Positions 20,991 through 32,400 of a stretch of DNA of 64,000 nucleotides are shown one piece after another. This DNA comes from Strigamia acuminata (lineage: Eukaryota; Arthropoda; Chilopoda; Geophilomorpha; Linotaeniidae). The position numbers were made by a program, and so were the translations under genes. The stretch covers positions 37,421,211 to 37,485,210 of the forward strand of contig OX442314.1 in the NCBI GenBank assembly GCA_949358305.1, written 5' to 3'. Within the stretch, counting starts at the first letter, position 1, and each line of letters opens with the position of its first letter. The notes under the pieces are model-generated. The model had not been told where the DNA came from. It ran no database searches and saw only the letters and a program-made list of their open reading frames with translations.

Positions 20991-22300
20991 TAAAAAATAT
21001 GACAGAAAATTTCAAACGACCAGAGCTCTCTTCTGGTTTCACCCAGACAAATCACGTTCTCGGTTTATCCAGGGGTGACCACGTGGAGGTAGAGAGTTGG
21101 ATTTTACACCCCCTAAAGAAATAAAGAAATCATCCGTGAATAAACATAGGCCGACTGAAGAGAAGCAATTCAACAAAATTAGAAAAATAAAAATAAGGTC
21201 GAAGAAATCAAATCAATCGTCACAAAAATAACTTTTGTACGTGAAAACCGTCAATTTGTGTACGCAAAATTTACTAAAATTGTTTAAATCAATCTTTGTG
21301 ACGAATTTTGACGTATTTGCGGAAGATTTGGACTCCAGCACAATAGAATGTTCGTCCAAAATTTGACAGTTTGTGAATTTTGTGACATACCTGAATGGTT
21401 TTTATTTTTGCGTGTTTGAAATCGACGAAATTCCTCAAACAATAGTTCCATACAGAAAAACGGGTGACCACCATGTAAAGAAAAAACAAGAGACCGGTAA
21501 CTGAATAATGAGGACAAAACTAAAGTGAAAAATGTATCAAGCAACGTTACCACCACGGAATCCGAGATTCGATACAGCGAGCTTCCATTGTCACGAGCCA
21601 CGTTGACACTACTTGAGAATGAATACGGGGTCCGCACACGGAAACAAACAATTCTCTACTCGAGAGAGAACAAATCTTCAATGCTTTTAAGACACGATAC
21701 TACTGCGTCCGCGGACTGTGACGGACGATTCTAATAAGTGTTTATTATTAATAAAAAAAAAAAAAAAAAAAAAGTAGATCTGAACTTCGTAAATGAAAAA
21801 AATAATTCGACAAGTTATTAATTCCTAAGATTCTTCTAGCTAATCAGGTAACAAAGTGTGAATTTCTATTTTGGTTACATAACTACGATGGCTCAGAAGA
21901 GCCATCAATTTAACGACCTCCCATCTCAACCTGCGCATATGACTGTGGATTATGCGGCTGACTTTGTAATTTAATATAAAAAATAGGATTATTGGAACGC
22001 AATATACAAGAAATGGAACAGTTTTTGATTGTTATACTCTATTTGATGTTGTCTAAGACTTGTAATGGTCAGTGTCTTGTACAGCGCATTTCCCAATTAG
22101 AAAAAATGCAAACTTAGACCGAAAAATGCAATGTCAATCATGTGAAAATATAAACAATTTTGAAAAAAAAATTTAGAAAAAAAAAAATTAAAACGAAATA
22201 AAATTGTCTTTTTCTTCCACTTGGTGTCAACCAATGATCGTTCACCATTTGGTAGAACGTCGCCGCCGCATCCATAATAATGTAAACGTATAACTTACTT
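20991..22300. other. no recognisable gene; poly-A tract
   Basis: A run of 22 A at 21753-21774 follows a sequence ending '...tttattattaat' and may mark the 3' end of an old retroposed transcript. No motif in the frames upstream (21284-21637 minus, 21525-21734 plus) could be recognised. Confidence 0.35.
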
Positions 22301-22383
22301 GATCACACACATCCGCCATTTTATTTTCTACAACCAAAACGCGTCGACAAACTTCTTATCCAAACCAAACCCGAAACCCAACA

Positions 22384-23340
22384 ATGTCTGTCCACTACAA
22401 GTTCAAAAACAGCCTCCAAAACCAAATCATCACTTTCTCCGGCCTCCACGTATCGCTCGGCGAACTAAAACAATCCATCATCCGACAAAACAAAATCTGC
22501 GCAAACGCCAACTTCGATCTACAAATCACCAACTCGGACACGAACGAAACCTACCAACACGACACCCATTTAATCCCCAAGAATTCCTCCGTCGTCGTTG
22601 CCCGAATTCCCATTTTCAACGCTAAAAAACCACAAACTGACCGCTTCCGCCGCACACCCGACACCCACCCCGCCTCCACGCCTTCCCCAATCGACGCCAA
22701 CGCCTCTGAAGACGACAAAATCAACGCCATGATGACCCAATCTGCCTACTACTACCACCCATCCAAATTCACACGAACCCGTGACATGTCCGGTCCAGTA
22801 CCCCCGAATTTCGTGTGCCACAAGTGCCGCAAAATTGGCCACCACTGGATAAACGATTGTCCGTCCGTGACCAGGGTCAAACACAGCAGCGGGATCCCGC
22901 GAAGTTTCATGGTGGCCGTCGACGGTCCCGAAGTTCCCGGGGCTTTACTGACAAACTCCGGTCATTACGCGGTGCCACTGATAAACCAGAGCGTTTATTG
23001 CGAGGAAAAGAGGAAAATAAAAGCGAAAGTTGAGGTGGTGCCGGGAAATAGCGAGGAAGAAATTGTTGACGATTTACTCTGCACAATTTGCGAAGAAATT
23101 TTACGCGACGCCGTGGCGACTCCGTGTTGCGCAAATTCCTATTGCGACGAGTGTATTAGACAGGCGTTGCTGTGTTCGGATGGACACGTCTGTCCGACGT
23201 GTGGGACAGCGGGAATATCGCCCGATACGCTTGTTCCCAATAGATTTCTGAGGGGACAAGTGGGGAAGCGTTTGAAAGTCTCCGCGCGAAATGAACGTGT
23301 TTCTACGGTAGTGACACGGTCACGTTACCATCCGTATTAG
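22384..23340 (+). CDS. RBBP6-like E3 ubiquitin ligase (DWNN, CCHC knuckle, RING)
   Basis: 318 codons, no intron, ATG in a good context (acaATGT). Residues 1-75 form a DWNN domain (ubiquitin-like fold; starts MSVHYKFKNSLQNQIITFSG). Residues about 142-160 are a CCHC zinc knuckle (CHKCRKIGHHWINDC). Residues about 229-290 are a RING/U-box-like domain: CTICEEILRDAV, then CCANSYCDECI and CPTCG, ending with the N-R/K-F-L-R motif. This order is specific to the RBBP6/SNAMA/Mpe1 family, nuclear proteins acting in mRNA 3'-end processing and p53-pathway ubiquitination. Animal RBBP6 proteins are usually much longer (SR-rich and p53-binding tails); this one stops 28 residues after the RING. Lack of introns and of the tail suggest a retrocopy, or a short paralogue. 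GC content is higher than its surroundings and the frame is intact, so it is probably under selection. Confidence 0.95.
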   Translation: MSVHYKFKNSLQNQIITFSGLHVSLGELKQSIIRQNKICANANFDLQITNSDTNETYQHDTHLIPKNSSVVVARIPIFNAKKPQTDRFRRTPDTHPASTPSPIDANASEDDKINAMMTQSAYYYHPSKFTRTRDMSGPVPPNFVCHKCRKIGHHWINDCPSVTRVKHSSGIPRSFMVAVDGPEVPGALLTNSGHYAVPLINQSVYCEEKRKIKAKVEVVPGNSEEEIVDDLLCTICEEILRDAVATPCCANSYCDECIRQALLCSDGHVCPTCGTAGISPDTLVPNRFLRGQVGKRLKVSARNERVSTVVTRSRYHPY

Positions 23341-23451
23341 GATTTTAGAGCATAAAAAGTGAACTTTATTTGGAAATAAAAGATAAAATCTTCAGATTAT
23401 TTTAGTCTAGTTTTGCGTTTTAAGGTCTCCGGTGTTACGTTTTAGAGATGT

Positions 23452-23690
23452 ATGACAACCTGCGGTGGCTCCGATGCCACCGAGAGAGAATTTATTTTAT
23501 TATTATTTCACATTTTTTATTGCCTTGAAATAAGATAATTTCGAGCTCATTATTAATCACCGTTTTGTATTTAACCGAATAAAAGATGTTCATTTGCATT
23601 AAAATGAGGCGTGTTTATTCTGAGATTTAATTTTGCACAAATTTGCATTTTTATTATGTCTTTATTACGTCCATTGCACTCTGACGTCAC
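23452..23690 (+). promoter_or_regulatory. 3' flank of RBBP6-like gene with 7-bp hairpin; related copy at 46.7 kb
   Basis: A perfect stem CGGTGGC/GCCACCG with loop TCCGAT lies at 23463-23482, 123 bp after the stop codon. An AATAAA-type signal is nearby at 23375 and another at 23579. The whole stretch resembles 46745-47015 (hairpin, 'aatttcgag', 'aataaaa..gttcatttg..tt', 'tttaattt.gcacaaatt'). It may be a 3' UTR shared by paralogous loci or a dispersed repeat. Confidence 0.5.
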
Positions 23691-23721
23691 TGGGCGCCGA
23701 TTCCAAATTCAAGCTGCAAAA

Positions 23722-23975
23722 ATGCCGTCGTGTGCAGTTTATGGCTGTAAAAATACAGACAAGTCGAAATTAAATTTCAAATTAGCTTTTTTTAGATTTC
23801 CAAAAGATAATAAAGATTAGGAAAAAATGGCAGAATGTGTGCAAACAAAGACATAATCAATTTTCAAACAGAAAGAATCTGCTCCTGCCATTTTCAACAC
23901 TGTGACTTTGAAAACTACATGCAATGGACAGTTGGTCATTTTAAACCAATTTTGGCAATTTTACTATCAGAAGCA
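23722..23975 (+). pseudogene. THAP domain gene remnant
   Basis: ATG 23722 starts MPSCAVYGCKNTDKSKLNFK, then AFFRFPKD, a good THAP N-terminus (M-P-x-C-x(4)-C, F-x-x-F-P). The frame stops at 23818-23820. The next pieces are in other frames: KKWQNVCK (23822-23845) and then ICSCHFQHCDFENYM (about 23877-23920), which carries the distal C-x2-H pair of the module. At least two frameshifts in one domain make it dead. No transposase follows. Confidence 0.7.
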
Positions 23976-24420
23976 ATTCCAAAATTCAACAAAAACCTTG
24001 AAATAACCACGTGTAATGAATCGCGTTTCCCGAGTAGTTTGGGATGCGTTTGAAAGACGCCGCGATACAGAAAATCTTGGGAGCCTGGTCCTCGAGACCT
24101 GCCCAGCCGTGAGTGCGTGCCTTATGTCGGTAGCACACACTCCAGATCCCGATCAATACACAAATATTTATTTGGCCGGGTATTCCGAGCAATTAAAAGT
24201 TGGCGACAGAAGTTGCTCAGCGATCATAAGAATCGAAAACAACACGAAACAATTCGTAAATGCGCTTTTCTCGACGCGTCGGTAAGATCAAGCTGGACAA
24301 ATGTCCAGACTTGACTATGCCCGGAGCCAAAAGCAGCACAAATAACGAGAAAGTACCGAGTATTATCCCGACCCAAACGACTGCCTGGCTGTCGAAATCC
24401 AGCGAGAAACGCGTGCTAAC
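23976..24420. other. no recognisable gene; host flank of the retroelement
   Basis: An open frame at 24016-24285 has no known motif. The sequence ends at the target duplication ACGT (24421-24424) and resumes at 38798. Confidence 0.4.
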
Positions 24421-24424
24421 ACGT

Positions 24425-26170
24425 TGTGACGATTCTACTTTTGGGCTAATTTATTAGTCCTTTTAAGATAGATAATTCGGTTTATACAAGACGTTGATAA
24501 GTTTAGCAACAACCTAACCGAGATAAGCTACGGAAGCCCTTACAAACATGAATATGTGATCAAGTAGAAATAACTTACAGTTTTGGTGTGACATAACATA
24601 TTTATTACTAAATATTAATAATAACAAAGATGGGTTCTTGACGCGTGTAAACGGCGGCATCAACTGGTTGAGGATCCGGGCGAAGCCAGAGGGATACGGC
24701 TGACTTGCGGCATCGTCACAAATATCGCTACGGAGACGTATTTGGTCCGCAGCATCGATTATCTAGATATGCGAAGAGTCCTACGCATAAACAGGAATAT
24801 TCGGCAGAATATTCCATTGTTTCAAATGAATAAAGTGAAGTAATTAAAATAATACAACAAATGAATTGTTATATAAATATTAATTGGGCGGGGACCGTCA
24901 CGACAATTGAGAGAACGTCGCGGGAGTTGTTGAGACTCCATCCGCCAGCATGCCTTACGACGACAAGATCTCGTGATCAGGCGCCGAGTATTTAATTGTG
25001 TGCTTTAACTCGCTATCGGTGGTACCAACCACCAGGTAAACATTTCTATGGACTTACCGGTATGAAAAGATATTGCCAATACAGGATTACCAATGCCCGA
25101 GTAATTTGTTTAACACAGTGTTGTTCAACTCCTGTTCACGGGTTACTAACCCGGAGGGTACGATGGGGCGGGGACCGTCACGACGGTCGAGAGAACCATC
25201 GCGGGAGGTTTTGACACCTCCATCCGCCAGCATGCCTTACGATGGCGGGATCAGCAGATCGAGCACCGGGTAAAATATTAATCGGCCACTGCCGTTGGAT
25301 TACCATTATCCAGGTAGTTATTTATCGCAACATCTTTAGATATTACTCACGGGCTACCAACCCGGCGTGTTACCTGTATATTAGGCTTTTACCGACTTTT
25401 AACGTGCGGAAGGACCAATCGAGAAAAGACGGGAACCTGCGAGGGCTGTTTACAACAACCACCCTGCAGCGGACTGAGGCCAGTTAGCTGAGGGACCTAC
25501 TTTCATTTAGCAAGGTCGTACTGTATACGACCGTTATATTAAGCCACCGTACGAAGTCCTACTGTCCCGTAGAACAGCTGGCTAACGTTACGGGGCCATT
25601 TCATGCGAATGCATGTCTATTACCGGAGTTAGCCTTCCCGAAATAGCCCTACAACAGCAATAACAAAATAGTAATGAATACTAACTGTGGAGAGCTGAGG
25701 TGGCCTGATGTGTCGATAGAGAATAATGAAATCAAACGATAACAATTCAACTACAGACAATATACAAGTTCAGTTATCAAGCCAGGGGGCGAGTGGGTGG
25801 AAACTGGAGCTTATATAGTTCTGTAGAACTACTAGATTGGCGACAGCCAATCAGCGTACGAATCAGCGGATTCGTGGGTCACTAGTCCGGACCTAATATA
25901 TGACTATGTCCAGATGGGCCCAGTTGGGGTCCGGAAGGGTCCGATTGGTTCCCTTCGACAGGTAAGTAATGTGGATATTGATTCAACAGAATCAACATCA
26001 TCAAGTAATTAATACTTAGTTTATGTCGAATAAAATAGTTATATTTTATTCCCCGTGTCTAAATAATTATTTATCACACTTTTTAGTTTTATCGAGATTG
26101 AATTACGCGCGTTTGGTAAACAGCGCCATCTATTGTGAACATTGATAAATACGGATTTGTAATCATCACA
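24425..26170 (-). repeat. 3' LTR of element 1
   Basis: 1746 bp, same length as the other LTR. Seen differences: 24490 (gata versus gcta) and one C/T near 25328. A TATATAA box on the minus strand is at 25811-25817. It holds two imperfect copies of an internal block starting 'ggcggggaccgtcacgac' (24890 and 25166, 276 bp apart). An AATAAAAT-type polyadenylation signal on the minus strand is near 26045. Confidence 0.95.
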
Positions 26171-26185
26171 CATCCCCCGGTGACA
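26171..26185 (-). promoter_or_regulatory. polypurine tract of element 1
   Basis: On the minus strand the LTR is preceded by CACCGGGGGATG, the expected primer site for plus-strand DNA synthesis. The same CCGGGGGA core occurs at 29410 and 33677, between the ORFs. Confidence 0.7.
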
Positions 26186-26916
26186 ATCATAGAGTTTACC
26201 AACTTTTTAATTGTCATTCTTAATGTATAAGAAATGTTCACCTAATTCTATCGAATTAATCCACTTGGTAAGTATTTTTATTAAACTTAATCATGTTATT
26301 TCTTTCAGAAACTTCATCACCCGATTAGACTAATCGGCTTCCCTGTACTGCGCAACTCCCGGTTGCTAAGCGACGGAAATGAACTCGTCCGAACATGGAT
26401 ACATGTTCGAGAAAACTAATTTCGATAGAAATTTTATTTTCGCCATCAAATAAACTTCTTCACAGCTTATTAATTACCCAGATGATCAAATAAAATAAAT
26501 TTATGCAAAATTTTATTTATCGGAAAAATCTAAACTACTAATTTTTATTACGATTGTCATAAAAATTATTGAATTTCAACTTGGAATTCTTCAACACTTT
26601 GAACAAAGCAAAATAAACACAAAATTTCCACAAATAATTATGAAATTTGTAAATAAATCAAACAAACATATATTAATATGATTCGTTCAAACAAAATCAA
26701 ATTGAATTCGGAAAGAACAATTAAATTGAATCCAATTTTTAATCAACTATATTCGTTAGAATATTTAAATAATTAGTTCTAATCTTAAATAAAAACTGAA
26801 CACACTACTCATGAGAATACTGGAAAAATCGCAAACACAACAAAACACTTGGAATATTTTTAGTCAAAAATATTTCCACTCAGAAAAAATAAACGAATGT
26901 TAATTTTTTGACCCTT

Positions 26917-28434
26917 TTAATCCTTCTTTTCGACGTCAGTCGAAACTTTCTCATCCTTTTTCTCGACTTCAGCAGAAGTCAGAAAATCAGACTCTTCAGT
27001 CGCCTCTGTCGAGACGGCGGAAAACACAGCTTCTTCCGGCGCTTCGATTTCATCCGGACTCGGAGGCGGAAACGGCATGTCGTCGAGAAGCTCAGCCACG
27101 AAATCAACGACTGAAAGCAGCTCTTCAGCGTCCTCGAACTGTGCGTCGTCCGAAGTCTCAGACTTAGACGCTAGAGGGGCGCTAGACACGTCGGTTACGG
27201 CCGCTGGAGGATCCTCCACGGGTTTAGACGACGTTTCAACAGCCTGTTGAAGCTTACGAGCTCGCCCTCGTGCCAAGATGTTGGTTCGTTGAACTTTGGC
27301 AATTTCTCTCGCTCGGTCGAGCGTCAGACAGCCTCGTCCACGCGACATCGTTCTCGGTCGAACGATTTCCTCTACGACCTCGCTTCCAACGCTGTCGGTG
27401 GCCTGGACAGTTTCAGTAGAAACTTCAGAGTCCTCGGACGGCGGCGGTGATTGCCGAAGGAGTTCGACTCTTATGCCGGCGTTGGCTTCAGCGCGGGCCC
27501 AGGTGAGGAAGCGCGGGTCGATGTAAACCGCTTCGCCGCGACTATTCAGGAAAAGTCGGCACTTTGGGCAGTGAGCCCAACATCGCTTCTCGTTAGGCTT
27601 AATGCCTTTCACCACGTGGGGCTGAACCTCCTTGCGCCACGGCTCCGAACGCGGTCGCGTTTTCCTTCCTCGACAGTTGGGACATCTCATTAATGAGGAA
27701 CCTGCGGATGCACCGCAGCACCACCCACAACCGACGCAAAATGGGCAGATCGTCTCTGTGGCCTGGTCCGTTACGATGTTATCGTGCGGAATTCCTGCAG
27801 CCATGTCACGTTCGCATTGTTCTTTGCGCAGGCGGGCCTTCTCGTCCTTCTTTCCGGCCTTGTTGGCCGCTCGGTACTCGCGGTTGCGAGAAACAGGCTC
27901 CGAATAACGCAAAGCGCCCGGCGGCGGCTCATTCCATCCGTGTTCTGATGCAGAAGACTCAGCACCAGCAGGAAGATGCGTAACAGACGCTGATTGTCCC
28001 GTCACAGTCGGTGCAGCCGCATTCGACGTGTTGGCGACGGTGGGCGCCACGCTTGCAGTTGGCGGCCGAAATTCGGGTGAATGCGGGGCCAACGGGACGT
28101 TGATAACGTTCGCGGGCGGATACGCCACCTGGGCCAGCGGGGCCATTTGCGCCGACTCATAAATAGTTGGCTGCGCAGAAGTGGACGGGGCCTGCATCAT
28201 CGCATTTAAGTCGAGCGGAAGTCCGTCCGGATGGACGCTCAGCCAATTAAGCGTTGCGAGTTGCAACGGCGTCAGGGCGTACATCGAGGCGGGCGCCGTC
28301 GGTATCGGTTGGGCCCTCATATAAGCGCGCTCGGCCGAACGACGTTGCTCGTCACTAGACGAGGTGGACGAGCTGGAGCTTTCGTGACGATGACGTCGAT
28401 GACTCCGTTTCGAACGGTGTTTACCACTTCCCAT
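26917..28434 (-). CDS. accessory ORF3 of element 1, CPFC-GW Cys-rich domain protein
   Basis: 505 codons from ATG 28434, which follows a good 3' splice site (TTTGCGTCTGCAG, AG at 28435-28436). Residues 1-40 are basic and Ser-rich (KHRSKRSHRRHRH), like a nuclear localisation or RNA-binding tail. Residues about 40-165 are Pro/Ala-rich; about 180-212 are a charged helix. Residues about 229-298 are a Cys-rich domain with CPFC, GCGWCCG, C-P-N-C, EPW, KGI, CWAHCPKC. The tail is very acidic. No signal peptide or membrane segment, so it is not an Env. The domain aligns without gaps over 69 residues (about 43% identity by eye) with that at 9059-9270. Codons are far richer in G and C than in gag and pol, suggesting separate origin. 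Roles in nuclear entry, chromatin targeting or counter-defence are guesses. Confidence 0.85.
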   Translation of the reverse strand: MGSGKHRSKRSHRRHRHESSSSSTSSSDEQRRSAERAYMRAQPIPTAPASMYALTPLQLATLNWLSVHPDGLPLDLNAMMQAPSTSAQPTIYESAQMAPLAQVAYPPANVINVPLAPHSPEFRPPTASVAPTVANTSNAAAPTVTGQSASVTHLPAGAESSASEHGWNEPPPGALRYSEPVSRNREYRAANKAGKKDEKARLRKEQCERDMAAGIPHDNIVTDQATETICPFCVGCGWCCGASAGSSLMRCPNCRGRKTRPRSEPWRKEVQPHVVKGIKPNEKRCWAHCPKCRLFLNSRGEAVYIDPRFLTWARAEANAGIRVELLRQSPPPSEDSEVSTETVQATDSVGSEVVEEIVRPRTMSRGRGCLTLDRAREIAKVQRTNILARGRARKLQQAVETSSKPVEDPPAAVTDVSSAPLASKSETSDDAQFEDAEELLSVVDFVAELLDDMPFPPPSPDEIEAPEEAVFSAVSTEATEESDFLTSAEVEKKDEKVSTDVEKKD

Positions 28435-29041
28435 CTGCAGACGCAAATAAATTATTTTATTAAAAATAATTCCACTCTAAATAGTCATTCCTTGAGTCCA
28501 AGGAATTTAAACGTATTGTTCGCAACGAAAAATACACAACTCGAGTTATTTATAACCCTCAACATGTGACACTAATGAGTCACATTCCCCTTGTGTTTAT
28601 GACACGAGAATGGACTCGCCGGCAAAGATTTTCATCGAAAATCGCAACTTGTTGATTTTTCAAAAGAAAAATTCTTTTAGTTTCTTTAAACTATTTAATC
28701 CAACTTTTCGAATATCAAAGATAACTTTCGTATTAATTAATTAACACTTAGTCTAATAAATATCTCAAATCGAAAATTCACCGCTAAATAATTTATGCAA
28801 GCCTCGATCGCGACTTGATTTAAATAATTAGTGCCTACATACCTAAAACTTAATAATTCATTATTAATTTTAACCCAACTATTCGACTGAATAGCTAAAC
28901 TTCCGGAGTGATTTAATGCCGATTCACGCTTATAACGGCACGTGAATTTATAACTTTTATCGGGACGCCGATATTTTACCAATTGTTGCGAACAATTCTT
29001 TTAAATTCTTTGGTCAAAGAATATTATTGAAAACTACTTAC
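28435..29041 (-). other. predicted intron upstream of ORF3
   Basis: On the minus strand a strong donor (CAACC|GTAAGTAG, GT at 29040-29041) is followed after 607 nt by the acceptor TGCAG directly before the ORF3 ATG. The intron is A+T-rich, in contrast to ORF3. It implies a spliced subgenomic mRNA whose first exon lies upstream of 29041. Confidence 0.6.
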
Positions 29042-29488
29042 GGTTGAAGCTAGTTTTCCTGTTTGAGTCGACTAAATGAATTAGCGTTGAAATTCTCAAG
29101 TCGAAAGAATGAAGACGGGTCGAAGGGACGAAGTCACTAGTATCCGTGTGTATTACGAAGTGTTTGTGTGCAATGAACCCTGGGAATTTTATTCCCTATT
29201 AATTGTCGGGTTCGAGGTTTAATCACACCTCGTAAGTCTCGTACCTTCGTAATTACGCGAGATTATCACTTTTCAAAGTAATTCTCTGTATTTTGGTTAA
29301 AATACATGTAAATACGACCAAAAAATTAAAATATTCTACCGAATATTTAATTCATCGCAACAAATTCATATTTTAATATAAATTTCGATAAATATCGTAA
29401 TATCTTGTCCCCCGGTGTTGAGATTATAAATCACTACACCTGTCAGACATGTAAATAATTACAGTCTTCAAGTTTTGAATAAAACTTA
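29042..29488 (-). promoter_or_regulatory. pol-ORF3 spacer with second purine tract
   Basis: 447 bp after the pol stop. Minus strand: ACCGGGGGACAAG near 29405-29418, then A+T-rich sequence up to the splice donor. It could hold an internal promoter for ORF3. No TATA box stands out with certainty. Confidence 0.4.
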
Positions 29489-32400
29489 TCAATTCCAACA
29501 AAACTTTGAGGCTTTTCCTCGTTGTTGGTATGGTTTTTTAAATACTGCAGTGATGTTTCGCACGAAATTTTCATCTGCATATTTAGGATTTGGTTTTCGT
29601 TCTCGTCGTGGACGAGTGCTAGTTCGTGGAACTATCGGTTGGGGTTTGCGGGGTTTTCGAGGTGATTTCTTTGGAGTTTCACCTCTTTTCAATGCCGCTT
29701 TCTTTTCTATAGCAGTTAATCGTTGTCTATGTCTATGTTTAGACTTAATGGGCGCAGATTTGTCAATTTGCACCGAAGTTGAGTCGGATAATTCCATTGG
29801 AATTTCTGAAGAAGTTTCAGGAATTAATTCCATTTCTTCAGCATCCGGAAGTTGGTTACTTTCATCCATCCATTTAGGATTTTCTTGAGGCGAGTAAGAG
29901 GCGGACTTTTGTCCTACTTTCCAAGTCTCAATCGGGTACGACGGAGTATAGGGATACAACGCTTTAATATTTACTGATTTTTCAATCGAACCATCAGCTA
30001 ATTTGCGTAATTTATACGCTCCGCCTGGAAGTACTTTAGTAATCTCCCACGGACCATCTCTCTTCTCTGCGAAACCAGCAGAAATATTTTTATCTGCGCA
30101 CGAGAGAATGTGAGTTTGTTTCCAAACTAAATCTCCAACTTCGAACTCCGTAATTACGAACTTTTGTTCGTGTATTTTTCTATGTCGTTCAAAATTCAAT
30201 TGAATTCTGCGATGCATCTCTTGATGCGATCTGCGCAATACATCCAATAGTACTCTGACATATTTTTCTGGATTTTCTTTGTCAAATGGATTGGCATGTT
30301 TGATAATCCTTGGGTCGAAAGGTAATGTTACGATTCGTCCCGTGTTCAGTAGCATCGGGCTTGAGCCTGTTGCCGCTGAGACATTATTTCTCATCGCGAA
30401 TGCGAATTCATCTAAATATCGTGGCCATTGCGTGTGCACGTCTGTGTACAGGGCCAGCATCGTCTTTATATCTCTATTGGCTCGCTCTGTCGGGTTCGCC
30501 TGGGCATGATACGTGCTCGTATGAGACGGGCGAATGTTGTACATATCGCAATACTCATTGTAAATATCGGAAACAAATTGTTTTCCGTTATCGCTCACAA
30601 TCTTTTTGGGGTGTCCCCATCTGTTTGTAACAGATCTTAATTCTTGAACGCAATTAGCGCTCGTGGCTTTTGTCAAAGCCTTAATTTCAACGAACTTGGT
30701 ACAATTGTCAATAATGACAAAAATATACTGGTTTTGGGACCTTCCCGCGGGTTTTGGGCCCATCAAGTCCATGTTAATACATTCCCAAGGATTGGTCATG
30801 TTGTGTGGTGTGTACGGAGCTGCGTGCCTTTTCTGTTGAATAGGTTTGTACTGAGCACAGTGCGTGCAGCTTTTGACGTAGTTCCTGACACTTCTACTCA
30901 TACCAGGCCAGAAATATATTAAACGCGTTTTCTCAAGCGTCTTACTCATCCCAGCGTGACCGCTTAGGGGGTGGCCATGACAAGCGAAGAGTACTCGTTT
31001 TACGAGTGAACTGGGTACAACGGCTTTAAAGCCGTTTCCCGAATCATTTAATTCCTCTTCGAACGAAGGGTTAAAATAGATGATCATTTGATCACCATCT
31101 TTTTCTTTTCTGTCTAAACAATAGTTTTTGACTTTGTTTTTCCATTCTTTTATTTCAGATTGTGGTATCCCAACAACCTTGTCATTCAATAAATATTCTC
31201 GAATGCGTTTGCATTCAATATCTAGTAACTGAGCATCTATTATTTCTCTCCTTGTAGGAGGGACTTCTTTAAGTACTTCAGTCAACGCACTGTACAAGGT
31301 TTCTTGTACTTCCTCCCCCTCCTTTTCTTCAGAACATTCTTTAGAATTTTCTGAAAAATAGGAACGTACACTAGCCAAATATTCTCGTTTCTCCGGGGCA
31401 CGATTTAATGAAACAGAAGGATTTCCGTCCCACTCAGGCCAATATTGTTTAATTTCGACAGGTTCCACATGATCTCGAAGAGGAATGTCTTCCTCTGTTA
31501 GTGGGGCTCTAGAAAGTGCATCTGCAACTTGGTTAGCAGCACCTTTTCGAAAAACAATTTTAAAATTTCCACATTGGATTCTTAAGGCCCAACGGCCAAA
31601 TTTCCCAGATGGTTCAGGCGTTCGCATCAACCATTTCAGTGCTTCTGCATCTGACTCTAAAGTGAATGTACCATATTCGAGATATGGTTTAAATCGATCA
31701 ATAGCCCACACGACTGCGAGACATTCGAGTTCTGGCGTTGTATAACGCTTCTCCGCTCCACGTAAAACTCTGCTTGCATAAGCTACAGGTCTGGGTACAG
31801 AAATGTTTTTCTGCTTCTTTTCATCGAATATATCGACGTCTTGGCAAAGGACAGCTCCTAAGCCTTCATGTGAAGCGTCAGTCATGACAACAAATGGTAA
31901 AGTCATATCTGGTTTGTGTAGACAATTGTCACCACAAAGTAGCTCTTTAATTTTATTAAAAGCTTCTGTCTGCTCATCTCCCCATTCAAATGGAGTTTTC
32001 TCATTCATCATACGTGTGTATGGTGCGGCAATAGTTCCGTGATTTGGAACAAACTTCCTGAAGAAGTTAGTCATGCCGTGAAAGCGCTGAATGTCTTTAG
32101 CACACGTGGGGGTGGGAAATTTCATGATCGCCGATATTTTATCGGGATCACCGAAGAGACCTTCGGGTTTAATCCAGTGGCCCAAGAATTTTAATTCTGT
32201 ACGCCCAAAACGAGATTTTGCTTTATTTATTGTCATGTTGGCTTGGTTAAGCCTTTCCAAAACATCTCGAACATGTTTGAGATGATCATCCCAATTATCT
32301 GAATACACAATTACGTCATCCAAATAAACTAACGCGTAGTCTTGTAAAGCTGAACCTAAAATGCCTTCCATCAGACGTTGGAAAGTACAAGGCGCATTGC

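Noticed and set aside
24996-25487. Short ORFs inside the LTRs (repeated at 37619-38110)
   Set aside because: Present only because the LTR is duplicated. Antisense to the element, with no motif.
26917-28434. ORF3 as an Env glycoprotein (errantivirus-like)
   Set aside because: Position fits, but there is no signal peptide, furin-like site or membrane helix, and the protein is Cys-domain plus acidic tail.
27247-28569. Plus-strand frames opposite ORF3
   Set aside because: Shadows of a GC-rich gene on the other strand. The minus frame has the domain match.
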